From Actinoplanes italicus (GTDB lineage Bacteria > Actinomycetota > Actinomycetes > Mycobacteriales > Micromonosporaceae): 64,000 bases of DNA. Both the position numbers and the translations under genes were made by a program. The DNA lies in the NCBI RefSeq assembly GCF_003001815.1, contig NZ_PVMZ01000004.1, positions 1 through 64,000 on the forward strand, read 5' to 3'. Positions 32,044 through 40,594 of this stretch are shown in pieces; within the stretch, counting starts at the first letter, position 1; the number at the start of each line of letters is the position of its first letter. Under the pieces are notes generated by a model. That model saw nothing but the letters and a program-made list of their open reading frames with translations. It had not been told where the DNA came from and did not search any database.

Positions 32044-34311
32044 ATGCCCGGCTGGACCCTGTCGATCGACTTCGGCACCTCCAACACCGCCGCCGCCTGC
32101 CGCCGGGGCGACGGCGACCCGGCGGCGATCCGGCTGTCGGACCAGGCCGAGCAGATGCCGTCCGCGGTCCTCGTCACGCCCGATGACATCTGGGTGGGAT
32201 CAAAGGCGATCCGGTCGGTACGGCAGCATCCGGACGGCTTCGAGCGATCCCCGAAGCGGCTGATCGGGCAGGACACCGTGTTCCTCGGCGGGCGCGACGT
32301 GCCGGTCGTGACCCTGGTCGCCGCGGTGCTGCGGGCAGTGGCGGCCCGCGCGTTCCGGGTCGGCGGCGACGAGCGGCCCGACTCGGTGCTGCTGACGCAT
32401 CCGGAGGAGTGGGCGCAGCCACGCCGTACCGCTCTGCGGGCCGCCGCCCTCGCAGCGGGGTTCGCCGACGACGTGATCCGGCTGGTGCCGGAGCCGGTCG
32501 CGGCCGTCGCCCACTACGCACACACGGCACCGCTGCCGGACGGCCGGGCCGTCGCGGTGTTCGACTTCGGCGGCGGGACCTGCGACGTGGCGTTGCTGCG
32601 CGCCGAGGGCGGCGCCTTGCGGGTGCTCGCGTCGGCCGGCGCCGACCAGCTCGGCGGCGACGTGTTCGACCACCTGCTGCTGACGGCGGTGCTGCGGCGG
32701 CTCGCCGAACGCGACCGCGGTGACCTGGCCGAGGTCCTGAGCGATCCGGTCAACGTCCGCGCGGTGCAGGCTCTGCGCCATGAGGTACGGGAGGCCAAGC
32801 ACGAGCTGAGCGAGCACGAGCACGCCGGCATCCCGGTGGTGGCCGGTGACGACGAGGAGATCGTGACGATCACCGCCGCCGAGTTCGACGAGCTGATCGG
32901 GCCGTACGTGCGGCGGGCCGCCGACCTGATGACGCAGACGCTGACGCGGGCGGGCGTGGGTGCCGCGGACCTGCACACGCTGTATCTCACCGGTGGATCG
33001 TCGTACCTGCGCGCCGTACAGCGGGAATTGATCGCCCTGTTGGGGCGGCCGTTCGCCACCCTCGGTGACCCCAAGCTGGTCGTGGCGCTGGGTGCGCACC
33101 GTGCCGTGCCGGCCGCCCCGCCGGCTCCGGCTGCCGGGAAGGCCGTTCGGAAGCAGACCGCCGTCCCGGAACCTGCCACGCCGAAACCTGCCACGCCGAA
33201 ACCTGCCGTCGTCCCGGTGCAGCCCGCACCGGACGTGACCGACGACCTCACCGCGGCCGCGCAACGTCTGCTGACGGCCAACCCGGAACTGGCCGCCGCG
33301 CTGGCGACCAGCAGGGACGGGCCAGCGATCATCGACGACGTGCCGACGCTGGTGGCTCTGATGTGCGTTCCTGATCTGCTGGAACGGGCCATCGCCGAGC
33401 CGGAGCTGCTGCGCCGGCTGCGCCGTGCGAACGCGGTTCTCGACATCCCGAAGAAGCCGGAGACGGGTACGCCGTTGCCGATCCGGGTGTTCCTCGGTGA
33501 CTCCACGGCCTGGACCGGGGCGTTCCGCGGCGCTGCCGCCCGGCGCGCCTGGGACGACGAACACGCCCCGGGAGGGGGATGGGCCCATCGGATGCTGCGC
33601 ACCTGGTGCACGGCAACGCCGGAGGAGCGGCAGCAGATCTTCGGCACTCCGGACTGGAAGCGATGGGCGGCGACCGAGTCGTACCACCCGGACGGCTACC
33701 ACAGCGGCGACCTCGACGAACCCGACAAGATCTGTCTGGCGCCGGACAGCGTCGAGCCGACGGCGGCCGCCCCGGCGGCCCGGACCCGCCCGCGCCCGCA
33801 GCATCCCAGTGCTCAACAGAAGCCCTACCTGCGCTACCTCGCCGCGATCTACGCCGGCGGCCCGCCCGGAGTGGGCCTGGACGCCGTGGCCGCCGCTGTT
33901 CCGCCCGACCCGTCCCAGCAGGTGATGGAGCAGCTGGGAGACCTGGCGTTCGTCTGGCGCCAGCCGGTCGAGGTGATGGGGGAGGGCATGCTCGGGTTCA
34001 AGAGCGAGCTGCTGTTCTACCCGGCACAGGCCGACCGGCCGCCCGCCGTGGTGCTGCCGTTGCCGGGGCACATGGCCGCAGCCACGACCACGGGCCCGGC
34101 GTGGAGCGGGTTCCCCGTCATCCTCACCGCGGACGTGGTGGTCAGCGTGTCGATCCGGGTCTCGTGGGCCAACGCCCAGCGCCGGATCGTGGTCAGCACC
34201 AGTTTCCGGCCGGGCGCCACCTGCCCGCCGCCGGCCGCCGAGCTGCACCTGCGCGGTCCCAGTCCGACCGACGTGGCCAGCCGGATCCGCAACCACCTGG
34301 GGCGGCGTTGA
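32044..34311 (+). CDS. Hsp70-like actin-fold ATPase with divergent C-terminus
   Basis: 755 aa. The N-terminal ~360 residues form an Hsp70 nucleotide-binding domain: phosphate 1 IDFGTSNTAAA (8-18), phosphate 2 VFDFGGGTCDVALL (about 172-185), adenosine motif LTGGSSYLRAVQ (about 318). There is no canonical DnaK substrate-binding domain. Instead come a Pro/Lys linker with repeats of ATPKP, a helical segment (DLTAAAQRLLTANPELAAAL), and a C-terminal region of unknown fold. Likely a dedicated chaperone-like ATPase of this operon. Its TGA overlaps the TTG start of the second GTPase. Confidence 0.82.
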   Translation: MPGWTLSIDFGTSNTAAACRRGDGDPAAIRLSDQAEQMPSAVLVTPDDIWVGSKAIRSVRQHPDGFERSPKRLIGQDTVFLGGRDVPVVTLVAAVLRAVAARAFRVGGDERPDSVLLTHPEEWAQPRRTALRAAALAAGFADDVIRLVPEPVAAVAHYAHTAPLPDGRAVAVFDFGGGTCDVALLRAEGGALRVLASAGADQLGGDVFDHLLLTAVLRRLAERDRGDLAEVLSDPVNVRAVQALRHEVREAKHELSEHEHAGIPVVAGDDEEIVTITAAEFDELIGPYVRRAADLMTQTLTRAGVGAADLHTLYLTGGSSYLRAVQRELIALLGRPFATLGDPKLVVALGAHRAVPAAPPAPAAGKAVRKQTAVPEPATPKPATPKPAVVPVQPAPDVTDDLTAAAQRLLTANPELAAALATSRDGPAIIDDVPTLVALMCVPDLLERAIAEPELLRRLRRANAVLDIPKKPETGTPLPIRVFLGDSTAWTGAFRGAAARRAWDDEHAPGGGWAHRMLRTWCTATPEERQQIFGTPDWKRWAATESYHPDGYHSGDLDEPDKICLAPDSVEPTAAAPAARTRPRPQHPSAQQKPYLRYLAAIYAGGPPGVGLDAVAAAVPPDPSQQVMEQLGDLAFVWRQPVEVMGEGMLGFKSELLFYPAQADRPPAVVLPLPGHMAAATTTGPAWSGFPVILTADVVVSVSIRVSWANAQRRIVVSTSFRPGATCPPPAAELHLRGPSPTDVASRIRNHLGRR

Positions 34312-35729
34312 CACACCCGGTCCCGGCCCGAATCGGCCGCCTGTGCGAGCAGATCGCGCCGCTGCTCGACGACACCGGCCGCGAGGCTGCCGCCGGGATC
34401 CGGCAGGGACTGTCCGAGCCCCTGCGGCTCGCGGTCGTCGGCCGGGTCAAAGCAGGCAAGTCCACGCTGGTCAACGCCCTGGTCGGCCGCCGGATCGCGC
34501 CCACCTCGGCCGGCGAGTGCACCCGGGTCGTCACCTGGTACCGGTACGGCGCTCCGGAACGTGCCGAACTCCAGATGCGTGACGGCACCCATCGCGACCT
34601 CGCGCTGGTGGACGGACGGCTGCCGGAGCATCTGCTGCCGCCGCCGGCCGGCATCGCCCGGATCGTGGTGCACCTGCAGGCGGGCGCGCTGCGCGAACAC
34701 ATCGTCATCGACACTCCCGGCCTGGCCACGCTGACCGCCGGCAACGAGGCCGCGACCCGTGAGGCGGTGCTCGGCGCCGCGGACGCGGAGACGGGGCAGG
34801 CGGATGCGGTGCTGTTCGTGTTCCGCGAGGCCGAACGTCACGACGAGGTCGCCTTCCTGCAGCAGTTCCGCGCCGCGACCGGTGAGCTGGGCGCCGGCGC
34901 CGTCAACGCGATCGGCGTGCTGTCACAGGCCGACCTGTTCGACGGCGCCGGGGTGGATGACCCGTTCGACGCCGCGGACGCCCAGGCCGCACGGCTGGCC
35001 GCCGCCCGTGCCACCGATGTGTCGGCCGTCGTCGCCGTGTCGGGACTGCTCGCCGAGACCGCCCGCACCGGCCGCATCCGCGAGCAGGACGCCCGTACCC
35101 TCGCCGCCGCTGCGGACGTGCCCGAACAGCGGTTGCGCCTGCGCCACCGCCTGCCGCTGCCGGACGGGGTCGACGCCGGCGCCCTCGAGCGGTTGTATCC
35201 GCTGCTGGGCAACTACGGCGTGCACCGGGGACGTGAAGAGGCCCGTGCCGGAGCACACCGGCTGGTGGGCTGGATGGAGTCGGTGTCCGGGATCGGCCGG
35301 GTCGAACATCTGCTGCGCCGCGGCCTGCTCAACCGCGCTCACGCGCTGAAGGCCGTCCGGGCGCTGACGGTGCTGACCCGTGCGGCACAGCGTGCCGGCG
35401 CCGACGCGGCCCTCGCGCTGATCGAGGAGGCACGGCTGGATCCGGAGCTCCATCCCGTACGCGAGCTCCGTGCCCTCAGATCTCTGGTCGCCGAGGCGCC
35501 CGCGTCGCCGTTGCGGATCGCGCTGGAACGGGTCAGCGCCGACACGACCGACGCCGCCCGGCTCGGATTGCCCGGCGACGCGACACCGGGGCAGATCGCC
35601 GCCGCGGCACGCGAGGCAGGCGCGGCCGCGCAGTCGCGGGCCGCGTTCGCCCTGATGCCCGCCGAAGTGGAGGCCGGACGGGTGCTCGCCCGCTCGTACC
35701 AGCTGATCGCCCGGCGAGCCGCTTCGTGA
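34308..35729 (+). CDS. Dynamin-like GTPase 2
   Basis: 473 aa. G1 GRVKAGKSTL (45-54), Thr of G2 in TSAGECTRVVTWY, G3 DTPGLATL (about 127), G4-like SQAD (about 208), then a helical C-terminal half ending LIARRAAS. No clear membrane segment. Pairing of two dynamin-like GTPases in one operon resembles iniA/iniC and dynA/dynB. Start TTG 34308 overlaps the Hsp70-like stop (TTGA), with GGGGCGG upstream. Confidence 0.83.
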   Translation: MTHPVPARIGRLCEQIAPLLDDTGREAAAGIRQGLSEPLRLAVVGRVKAGKSTLVNALVGRRIAPTSAGECTRVVTWYRYGAPERAELQMRDGTHRDLALVDGRLPEHLLPPPAGIARIVVHLQAGALREHIVIDTPGLATLTAGNEAATREAVLGAADAETGQADAVLFVFREAERHDEVAFLQQFRAATGELGAGAVNAIGVLSQADLFDGAGVDDPFDAADAQAARLAAARATDVSAVVAVSGLLAETARTGRIREQDARTLAAAADVPEQRLRLRHRLPLPDGVDAGALERLYPLLGNYGVHRGREEARAGAHRLVGWMESVSGIGRVEHLLRRGLLNRAHALKAVRALTVLTRAAQRAGADAALALIEEARLDPELHPVRELRALRSLVAEAPASPLRIALERVSADTTDAARLGLPGDATPGQIAAAAREAGAAAQSRAAFALMPAEVEAGRVLARSYQLIARRAAS

Positions 35730-36253
35730 GCACGTACCGGGAACTCGTCGAGCGGGCCCGCGCCGGTGACAGCACCGCGTTCGCCACGCTGGCCGGCGAG
35801 TGCCGTACCCGGGTGTGGGCCATCTGCCTGAGGCTGACCGGTAACCACGCCGACGCCGAAGACGCCATGCAGGACGCGCTGATGGCCGCCTGGCAGCACA
35901 TCGGCAGCTTCCGGCAGGAGGCCCGGTTCAGCACGTGGCTGTACCGGATCGCCGCCAACGCTGCCCTCGGCATCGTGCGGCGCCGCCGGGACACGCCGCT
36001 CGACCCGGAGGCCCACGACTACCTGATGGTCGTCGACGATCATGCCGGCGAGCACGCCGAGCGCGACCGGGTGCAGGCGGCGCTGGAGCAGGTGCCGGAG
36101 CCGTTCCGCAGCGCCCTGGTGCTGCGTGAGTACGGCGATCTCAGCTACGAGGAGATCGCCGCGCACCAGGGCGTGGGCGTGCAGACGGTCAAGAGCCGCC
36201 TGTACCGGGCGCGCGCCGCGATGGCCGCACTGCTGCGCCCGGAATCCGGCTGA
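35726..36253 (+). CDS. ECF sigma factor ending the dynamin operon
   Basis: 175 aa. Region 2 (ICLRLTGNHADAEDAMQDALMAAWQHIGSFRQEARFSTWLYRIAANAAL) and region 4 (FRSALVLREYGDLSYEEIAAHQGVGVQTVKSRLYRARAAMAALL) are both clear. GTG 35726 overlaps the GTPase 2 stop. No anti-sigma factor (zf-HC2 type) follows, which is unusual; control may come from the upstream proteins or from transcription. Confidence 0.92.
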   Translation: MSTYRELVERARAGDSTAFATLAGECRTRVWAICLRLTGNHADAEDAMQDALMAAWQHIGSFRQEARFSTWLYRIAANAALGIVRRRRDTPLDPEAHDYLMVVDDHAGEHAERDRVQAALEQVPEPFRSALVLREYGDLSYEEIAAHQGVGVQTVKSRLYRARAAMAALLRPESG

Positions 36254-36259
36254 TCACGG

Positions 36260-36605
36260 TCAGTCCGCGTCGACCCTCAACGCCGGCAGCAGCTCGTCGA
36301 GCGTGACGCCCAGCGCCGCGTCCTCGTGAGGAGGTGGTCGTCCCCGCCGTTGCCAATGACCAGCCGGTGCCCGCGACCGTGTCATAGCGGTCCGGCGGGC
36401 CACCCGGCCAGCACGGCCACGCCATCCGCTTGACCAGCGCCGGCGCCCGCCACGAACGCTCGTAGCGGGCCGCCGTGGCCGGCACCGAACCGGTCGTATG
36501 CAGCGGGCTGACCGCCCAGCCGGCACCGAGGCTGCCGCTGAGCAGGCCGGGCCATGGAACGACGGTGGCCGCGGCCAGGTGACGCGCGGGGTCGTGGATG
36601 ATCAC
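36260..36605 (-). pseudogene. Frameshifted hypothetical gene coupled to the Ca-binding repeat gene
   Basis: It starts at GTG 36605, overlapping the stop of the upstream gene (GTGA), and reads MIIHDPARHLAAATVVPWPG, then ...GPPDRYDTVAGTGW. Sequence quality then switches frame: one frame gives VIGNGGDDHLL and another gives the plausible end DAALGVTLDELLPALRVDAD with a stop at 36260. Read straight through, the first frame instead gives an Arg-rich tail that runs into the convergent sigma gene. Two small indels near 36330-36345 are therefore suspected. Family not recognised. Confidence 0.5.
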
Positions 36606-37093
36606 GCGCGGCTCGGGTCGTACGGCGCGGCGTCCCGGTCGTCGGCGAACGTGTCCCCGTCACTGTCCGGTGTGCCGCCGGTGATCTGGCCGGTCTGGTC
36701 CGCGATCTCGATGATCAGACCGGTGGGCCCGTTGAACGTCGCCGCGCCGCCGACCACCGTGGTCAGACCTTCGGCCGCGTCGTCGACGCCGTTCTCGTTC
36801 GCGTCGATCACCATTCTGTCGTACACACCGTCGCCGGTGTCGTCGACCGTGACGCCGTCGATCAGGCCGTTCTGGTCGGTGTCGACGCCGGCGGTCTCGA
36901 AGACGCCGTCCCCGTCACGGTCGCTGAGAGCCACGTCCAGGATGCCGTTGCCGTCCTGGTCGAGGCCCACGCCGTCGATCATGCCGTCCAGATCGGCGTC
37001 GGTCGACAGCATGTCCGCCACGCCGTCGGCGTTGCGGTCGGCGGCCACGGTCTCGAAGTAGCCGTCGCCGTTGCCGTCCAGGTACTCGTTCAT
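36602..37093 (-). CDS. Calcium-binding DxDxDG repeat protein
   Basis: 163 aa. At least ten Asp-rich loops of the EF-hand/thrombospondin-3/dockerin type (DGNGDGYFETV, DLDGMIDGV, DQDGNGILDV, DRDGDGVFET, DTDQNGLIDG, DSDGDTFADDRD) in 18-20 residue register. Very acidic. No signal peptide is visible, unusual for such repeats, which normally bind Ca2+ outside the cell. ATG 37093. Its stop overlaps the start of the next (broken) gene. Confidence 0.8.
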   Translation of the reverse strand: MNEYLDGNGDGYFETVAADRNADGVADMLSTDADLDGMIDGVGLDQDGNGILDVALSDRDGDGVFETAGVDTDQNGLIDGVTVDDTGDGVYDRMVIDANENGVDDAAEGLTTVVGGAATFNGPTGLIIEIADQTGQITGGTPDSDGDTFADDRDAAPYDPSRA

Positions 37094-37160
37094 GTCTCCC
37101 CCTGCCTCGTCGTTGGTGGTGAGAGGCGGGGAGGCGCCGCGATGTTCCCGACGCCACCGA

Positions 37161-37484
37161 TCAATTTCGGACGGCTCGGCCGATCAGGAGAACCGCGACA
37201 GCGACGGCGACCGCAGCACCCAGACCAGCCGCGAACGATCCGGCGGTCAGCACTGCCCCGAACGCGCCGACGGCGAACAGCGACCCGAACGAGCCGACCG
37301 ACAGGACCGACCCGAACGAGGCGACCGACCCGACCGACAGCACGGAGCCGAACGAGCCGACGGACAGGATGGACCCGACCGACCCGATCGACAGGACGGA
37401 GTCCGTCGAGCAGACACTGAGGATCGAGCCATTCGATTTGTACGAGAGGAAGTTGCTGCCGCGGCGTGTGCTCATCTCGGTCAT
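37161..37484 (-). CDS. SVGS-repeat protein with C-terminal membrane helix
   Basis: 107 aa. After MTEMSTRRGSNFLSYKSNGS the protein is built from hexa/decapeptide repeats of the form S-[IVF]-L-S-[VI]-G-S-[FV]-G-S (about seven copies, residues 20-80). It ends in an Ala/Val-rich hydrophobic helix (AAGLGAAVAVAVAVLLIG) and RAVRN. The regular alternation suggests a beta-solenoid or stacked sheet. ATG 37484 or 37475, and a TTG at 37523, are possible starts. Family not recognised. Confidence 0.65.
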   Translation of the reverse strand: MTEMSTRRGSNFLSYKSNGSILSVCSTDSVLSIGSVGSILSVGSFGSVLSVGSVASFGSVLSVGSFGSLFAVGAFGAVLTAGSFAAGLGAAVAVAVAVLLIGRAVRN

Positions 37485-37829
37485 GCCACTATCGTCGTCG
37501 CGCCGCGAGGCCGTTTCATCCAACGGTGGACGAGTCCTCCCGCCAACCGATCGGTTGATGCGGTCCTACACCGCCCCGGCGATTGGCATGCCGGTGTCGG
37601 TTTGCTGGCCGCCCTTCTTCTGTTCGCCTCCGCCACGACCTGCGCGGCATCGGTGACGTCAATCCGCTGGCGGCGGCCGGTCTGGTGGGCTGGCTGCTGT
37701 GGCTCGCATGGATTCTGGCCTTCAGTGTCGTCCTGCTTCGTTGCGCCACTGGCCGCGACACCTGACGGCGAGGTCCTGTTTCAAACCTAAAGGCTTTAGG
37801 TTTTGCGCTACAGGTTGTAGGCTGGGTGC
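37485..37829. other. Gap with a possible decayed small membrane protein
   Basis: Contains a 12-bp palindrome AACCGATCGGTT (37545-37556) and, on the plus strand, two hydrophobic segments in different frames: VGLLAALLLFASATTCAA (about 37600-37655) and LAAAGLVGWLLWLAWILAFS (about 37665-37730). This looks like a two-helix membrane protein interrupted by a frameshift, but no convincing start or intact frame was found. Confidence 0.35.
37783..37803. promoter_or_regulatory. Operator upstream of TetR/SGNH operon
   Basis: A 21-bp near-perfect palindrome with half-sites AAACCTAAAG and CTTTAGGTTT. A TAGGCT -10 (37818-37823) lies 6 nt before the ATG at 37830, giving a probable leaderless, autoregulated transcript. 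Confidence 0.75.
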
Positions 37830-38408
37830 ATGCCACGCGCCAACCTGACCTCGGCGGCCGTCATCACGGCGGCCGCGGACCTGGCCGACCGGAGCGGATT
37901 CGACGAGCTCGCCCTGTCCGCTCTGGCCCGCCATCTCGGTGTGCAGACCGCGAGCCTCTACTCCCACGTGCGCGACCGGTCCGCGCTGCTCGAGGGCGTC
38001 CACCAGCTCGCCCTCGCCGAACTCGCCGACGCGATCGCCGTGGCCATCGGCGGCCGCTCCGGGCGGGACGCGCTCACCGCCTTCGCCGGGACGCACCGTG
38101 ACTATGCCCGGCGATGTCCCGGCCGCTGGACCGCTCTGCAGCGCCCCGCCACGGCGGCGACCGTCGCTTCGGAACCGGCCGGCCGTGTGGCCGCGCTGAC
38201 CCTGGCGATGCTCCGCGGCTACGAGCTGCCCGAGGCTGAGCTCGTGCACGCCACCCGGCTGCTCGGCGCCACAGTCAACGGCTTCCTGGCGCTGGAGGCG
38301 AACGGCGCCTTCGCCCACCGCGAACCCGCCACCGAGGTGTCCTGGCAGCGCGCCCTGGAGGCACTCGACACCGTCTTCCGATCCTGGCCGACCGAAGGGA
38401 AATCCTGA
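37830..38408 (+). CDS. TetR/AcrR family regulator
   Basis: 192 aa. HTH at about 8-52 (AAVITAAADLADRSGFDELALSALARHLGVQTASLYSHVRDRSAL) and a WHG/TetR_C_13-like C-terminal domain (AFAGTHRDYARRCPGRWTAL, ATRLLGATVNGFLALE). Promoter and operator are described at 37783. The TGA overlaps the start of the SGNH hydrolase by one base, so the two genes form an operon and the hydrolase is likely regulated by this repressor. Confidence 0.9.
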   Translation: MPRANLTSAAVITAAADLADRSGFDELALSALARHLGVQTASLYSHVRDRSALLEGVHQLALAELADAIAVAIGGRSGRDALTAFAGTHRDYARRCPGRWTALQRPATAATVASEPAGRVAALTLAMLRGYELPEAELVHATRLLGATVNGFLALEANGAFAHREPATEVSWQRALEALDTVFRSWPTEGKS

Positions 38409-39547
38409 TGTACGTCCTGCGCGAACTGATCCGCGGCGCCGCCGAGACCGAGGTCACCGCACGTGGCCTGCGGCCACACCGGTTACCCGCGTGGGTCCGC
38501 GACCAGTTCCCCGACGGGCAGCTGCTGTCGATGGAGGGCCAGCCGTCCGGCGTCCGCCTGGTGTTCCGGACCACGGCGAGCCGATTCGACCTGGTGACCC
38601 ACCCGACGCGGATCGCGTACCCGGGCGTCGACCGCCCGCGCGGCCGCATCGACGTCTACGTCGACGGCGAGCTGACCGTCCGCGACGAACTCGGCGGCGG
38701 CGACCGCGTCGAGGTGGACCTGGCGAGCGGCGGCACGAGCTTCCACGCCGGCGAACCGCACACCACCACGGTGTCCGGCCTGTCCGATGGTGATCATCGG
38801 ATCGAGATCTGGCTGCCGCACAACGAGAGCCTCGAACTGGTCGACCTGCGGGCCGACGCCCCGATCGAGGCGGACGACACCGAGCGGCCGCTGTGGGTGC
38901 ATCACGGCAGCTCGATCAGCCACGGTTCCAACGCCCTGGCGCCCAGCGAGATCTGGCCGGCCGTGGCGGCCCGCCGCGCCGGTGTCGACCTGCGCAACCT
39001 CGGCCTCGGCGGCAGCGCGCAGGTCGACCCGTTCCTGGCCCGCGTGATCCGTGACGCTCCGGCCGACTACATCAGCGTCAAGCTCGGCATCAACGTCGTG
39101 AACCTCGACGGGATGCGGGTACGCACCTTCGTGCCCGCCGTCCACGGCTTCCTCGACACGATCCGTGACGGCCATCCGGACGTACCGCTGATCCTGATCT
39201 CGCCGTTGTTCTGCGGCATCCATGAGGACACGCCCGGCCCCGGCGCGATCGACCCCGCCTCGATCGGCACCGGTCAGGTGCGTTTCGTCGCCACCGGGAC
39301 GCCGGGTGACGAGGCGCTGGGCCGCTTGACGCTGCGGGTGATCAGGCGGGAGCTGCGCTCGCTGGCCGACCGGCGGGCGAGTGACAAGAACCTTCACTTC
39401 CTGGAGGGCACTTCGCTGTACGGGCCGGACGACGCCGAAGAGCTGCCGCTTCCGGACGCCCTGCACCCGGGCCCGGAAGCGCACCAGCGGATCGGCACCC
39501 GCTTCGCCGACTACGCCTTCACCGGCGGCGGCCCGTTCACCCGATGA
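38408..39547 (+). CDS. SGNH/GDSL-type hydrolase (two-domain)
   Basis: 379 aa. N-terminal beta-sandwich-like domain (about 1-150: FDLVTHPTRIAYPG, RIDVYVDGELTVRDEL), then an SGNH domain: WVHHGSSISHG (Ser in block I), NLGLGGSAQVDPF (block II Gly), ISVKLGINVVN (block III Asn) and PDALHPGPEAHQ (block V Asp-His). This matches SGNH esterases with an N-terminal jelly-roll, active on acetylated sugars or lipids. No signal peptide; cytosolic. Confidence 0.87.
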   Translation: MYVLRELIRGAAETEVTARGLRPHRLPAWVRDQFPDGQLLSMEGQPSGVRLVFRTTASRFDLVTHPTRIAYPGVDRPRGRIDVYVDGELTVRDELGGGDRVEVDLASGGTSFHAGEPHTTTVSGLSDGDHRIEIWLPHNESLELVDLRADAPIEADDTERPLWVHHGSSISHGSNALAPSEIWPAVAARRAGVDLRNLGLGGSAQVDPFLARVIRDAPADYISVKLGINVVNLDGMRVRTFVPAVHGFLDTIRDGHPDVPLILISPLFCGIHEDTPGPGAIDPASIGTGQVRFVATGTPGDEALGRLTLRVIRRELRSLADRRASDKNLHFLEGTSLYGPDDAEELPLPDALHPGPEAHQRIGTRFADYAFTGGGPFTR

Positions 39548-39581
39548 CCCCGCCGGACGACATCGATGCCATCCTGGAGTC

Positions 39582-40010
39582 ATGGTGAGCGACATCGTCG
39601 CCTGCGTCGGCTGCGGGCAGCGCAACCGGATCCGCCCGATCGCGACCGGCACGCCAGTGTGCGGGAAATGCCGCAAGCCGTTGCCGTGGATCACCGTCGC
39701 GGACGACGTCACCTTCGCCGGGATCGTCGAGCAGTCACCTCTGCCGGTCGTCGTCGACCTGTGGGCTGCGTGGTGCATGCCGTGCCGCATGGTCGGTCCA
39801 GCCCTGGAGCAGGTGGCCCGCGACCTGGCCGGACGCGTGAAGCTGGTCAAGGTCGACGTGGACCGGGCGCCCGTGCTGTCACGGCGCTTCGCGGTCCAGG
39901 CGGTGCCGACCCTCCTGGTGATGAAGGGCGGCGAGGTCGAAGCGCGACAGTCGGGCGCCGCCCCGGCGGCGGTGTTGCGGCGCTGGGTCGAGCAGGCCCT
40001 GAGCCTCTGA
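39582..40010 (+). CDS. Thioredoxin 2-like protein with N-terminal zinc ribbon
   Basis: 142 aa. Zinc ribbon CVGC (8-11) and CGKC (27-30), then a thioredoxin fold with active site WCMPC (64-68) instead of WCGPC, VDVDRAPVLSRRFAVQAVPTLLV and cis-Pro at VPTL. A Trx2 (TrxC)-type disulfide reductase. GTG 39585 is an alternative start with better Shine-Dalgarno spacing. The last codons and stop are made by an 8-bp tandem repeat. Confidence 0.88.
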   Translation: MVSDIVACVGCGQRNRIRPIATGTPVCGKCRKPLPWITVADDVTFAGIVEQSPLPVVVDLWAAWCMPCRMVGPALEQVARDLAGRVKLVKVDVDRAPVLSRRFAVQAVPTLLVMKGGEVEARQSGAAPAAVLRRWVEQALSL

Positions 40011-40067
40011 GCCTCTGAGCCTCTGAGCCTCTGAGCCTCTGAGCCTCTGAGCCTCTGAGCCTCTGAG
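39999..40067. repeat. 8-bp tandem repeat overlapping the thioredoxin 3' end
   Basis: CTGAGCCT repeated about eight to nine times, degrading into CTGAACCC units to about 40090. The first copies encode the last residues and the TGA of the thioredoxin gene. The 8-bp period is out of phase with codons, so copy-number changes would keep a stop nearby. Confidence 0.92.
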
Positions 40068-40092
40068 CCCCTGAACCCCTGAACCCCTGAAT

Positions 40093-40185
40093 CTTGGCCC
40101 TTGCGCTTGGCCTTGGCCCTTGCGCTTGGCCTTGGCCCTTGCGCTTGGCCTTGGCCCTTGCCCCTTGGCCCTTGGCCCCTGGCCC
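40093..40185. repeat. 19-bp tandem repeat
   Basis: CTTGGCCCTTGCGCTTGGC repeated three times almost perfectly and then degrading into CCTTGGCC units. No coding signal. Confidence 0.9.
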
Positions 40186-40283
40186 CCACGATCCGTGACG
40201 CTCATCGAGCGGCGCACTGTGCCCCGGACAGTGCCGCCGTGGAGGGGGTCGGTCTTGCGGCGGCGAGGTCACACGCAGCCGTT

Positions 40284-40392
40284 GCGTGCGACCCTGCCGT
40301 CGCGATGACGACGGCAGGCGTCCACAGCTCCGTAGTGGGTGACCTCACCGTTGTTGCCGGCGACGTCGGGAGCACACGCGAAGGCCGGGCGT
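40284..40392 (+). repeat. Dispersed repeat family B, copy 1
   Basis: About 110 bp that reappears in inverted orientation at 46206-46318 with roughly 80% identity by eye. Shared stretches include GACGGCAGGCGTCCACAG and GTTGCCGGCGACGTC. It can be read as MTTAGVHSSVVGDLTVVAGDV here and MATAGVHRSAVWERTVVAGDV in the other copy, but no ribosome site or stop logic supports translation. Confidence 0.75.
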
Positions 40393-40409
40393 GTGCCCCG
40401 CGGCTTGAG

Positions 40410-40528
40410 GGCGGCGGGTGGCGGGCCCGCGGGTGCTGGTTGGCGGGTGGCGGGCCCCCGGGTGCCGGTTGGCGGGTGGCGGGTGTGTGGCGGGTGGCGG
40501 GTGTGTGGCGGGTGGCGGGTGTGTGGCG
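40410..40528. repeat. G-rich tandem repeat
   Basis: Imperfect units of GGCGGGTGGCGGG with TGTGT or CCCNCGGGTGC spacers; the last three 18-bp copies (GGCGGGTGGCGGGTGTGT) are exact. Four-run G tracts are absent but G density is very high on the plus strand. Confidence 0.85.
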
Positions 40529-40594
40529 AAGTGGGCGATCTTGGAGGCGCCGCCGTCGGACCCGGCACGGTCGTCCGCGTCCGGTGGCCGGTGT

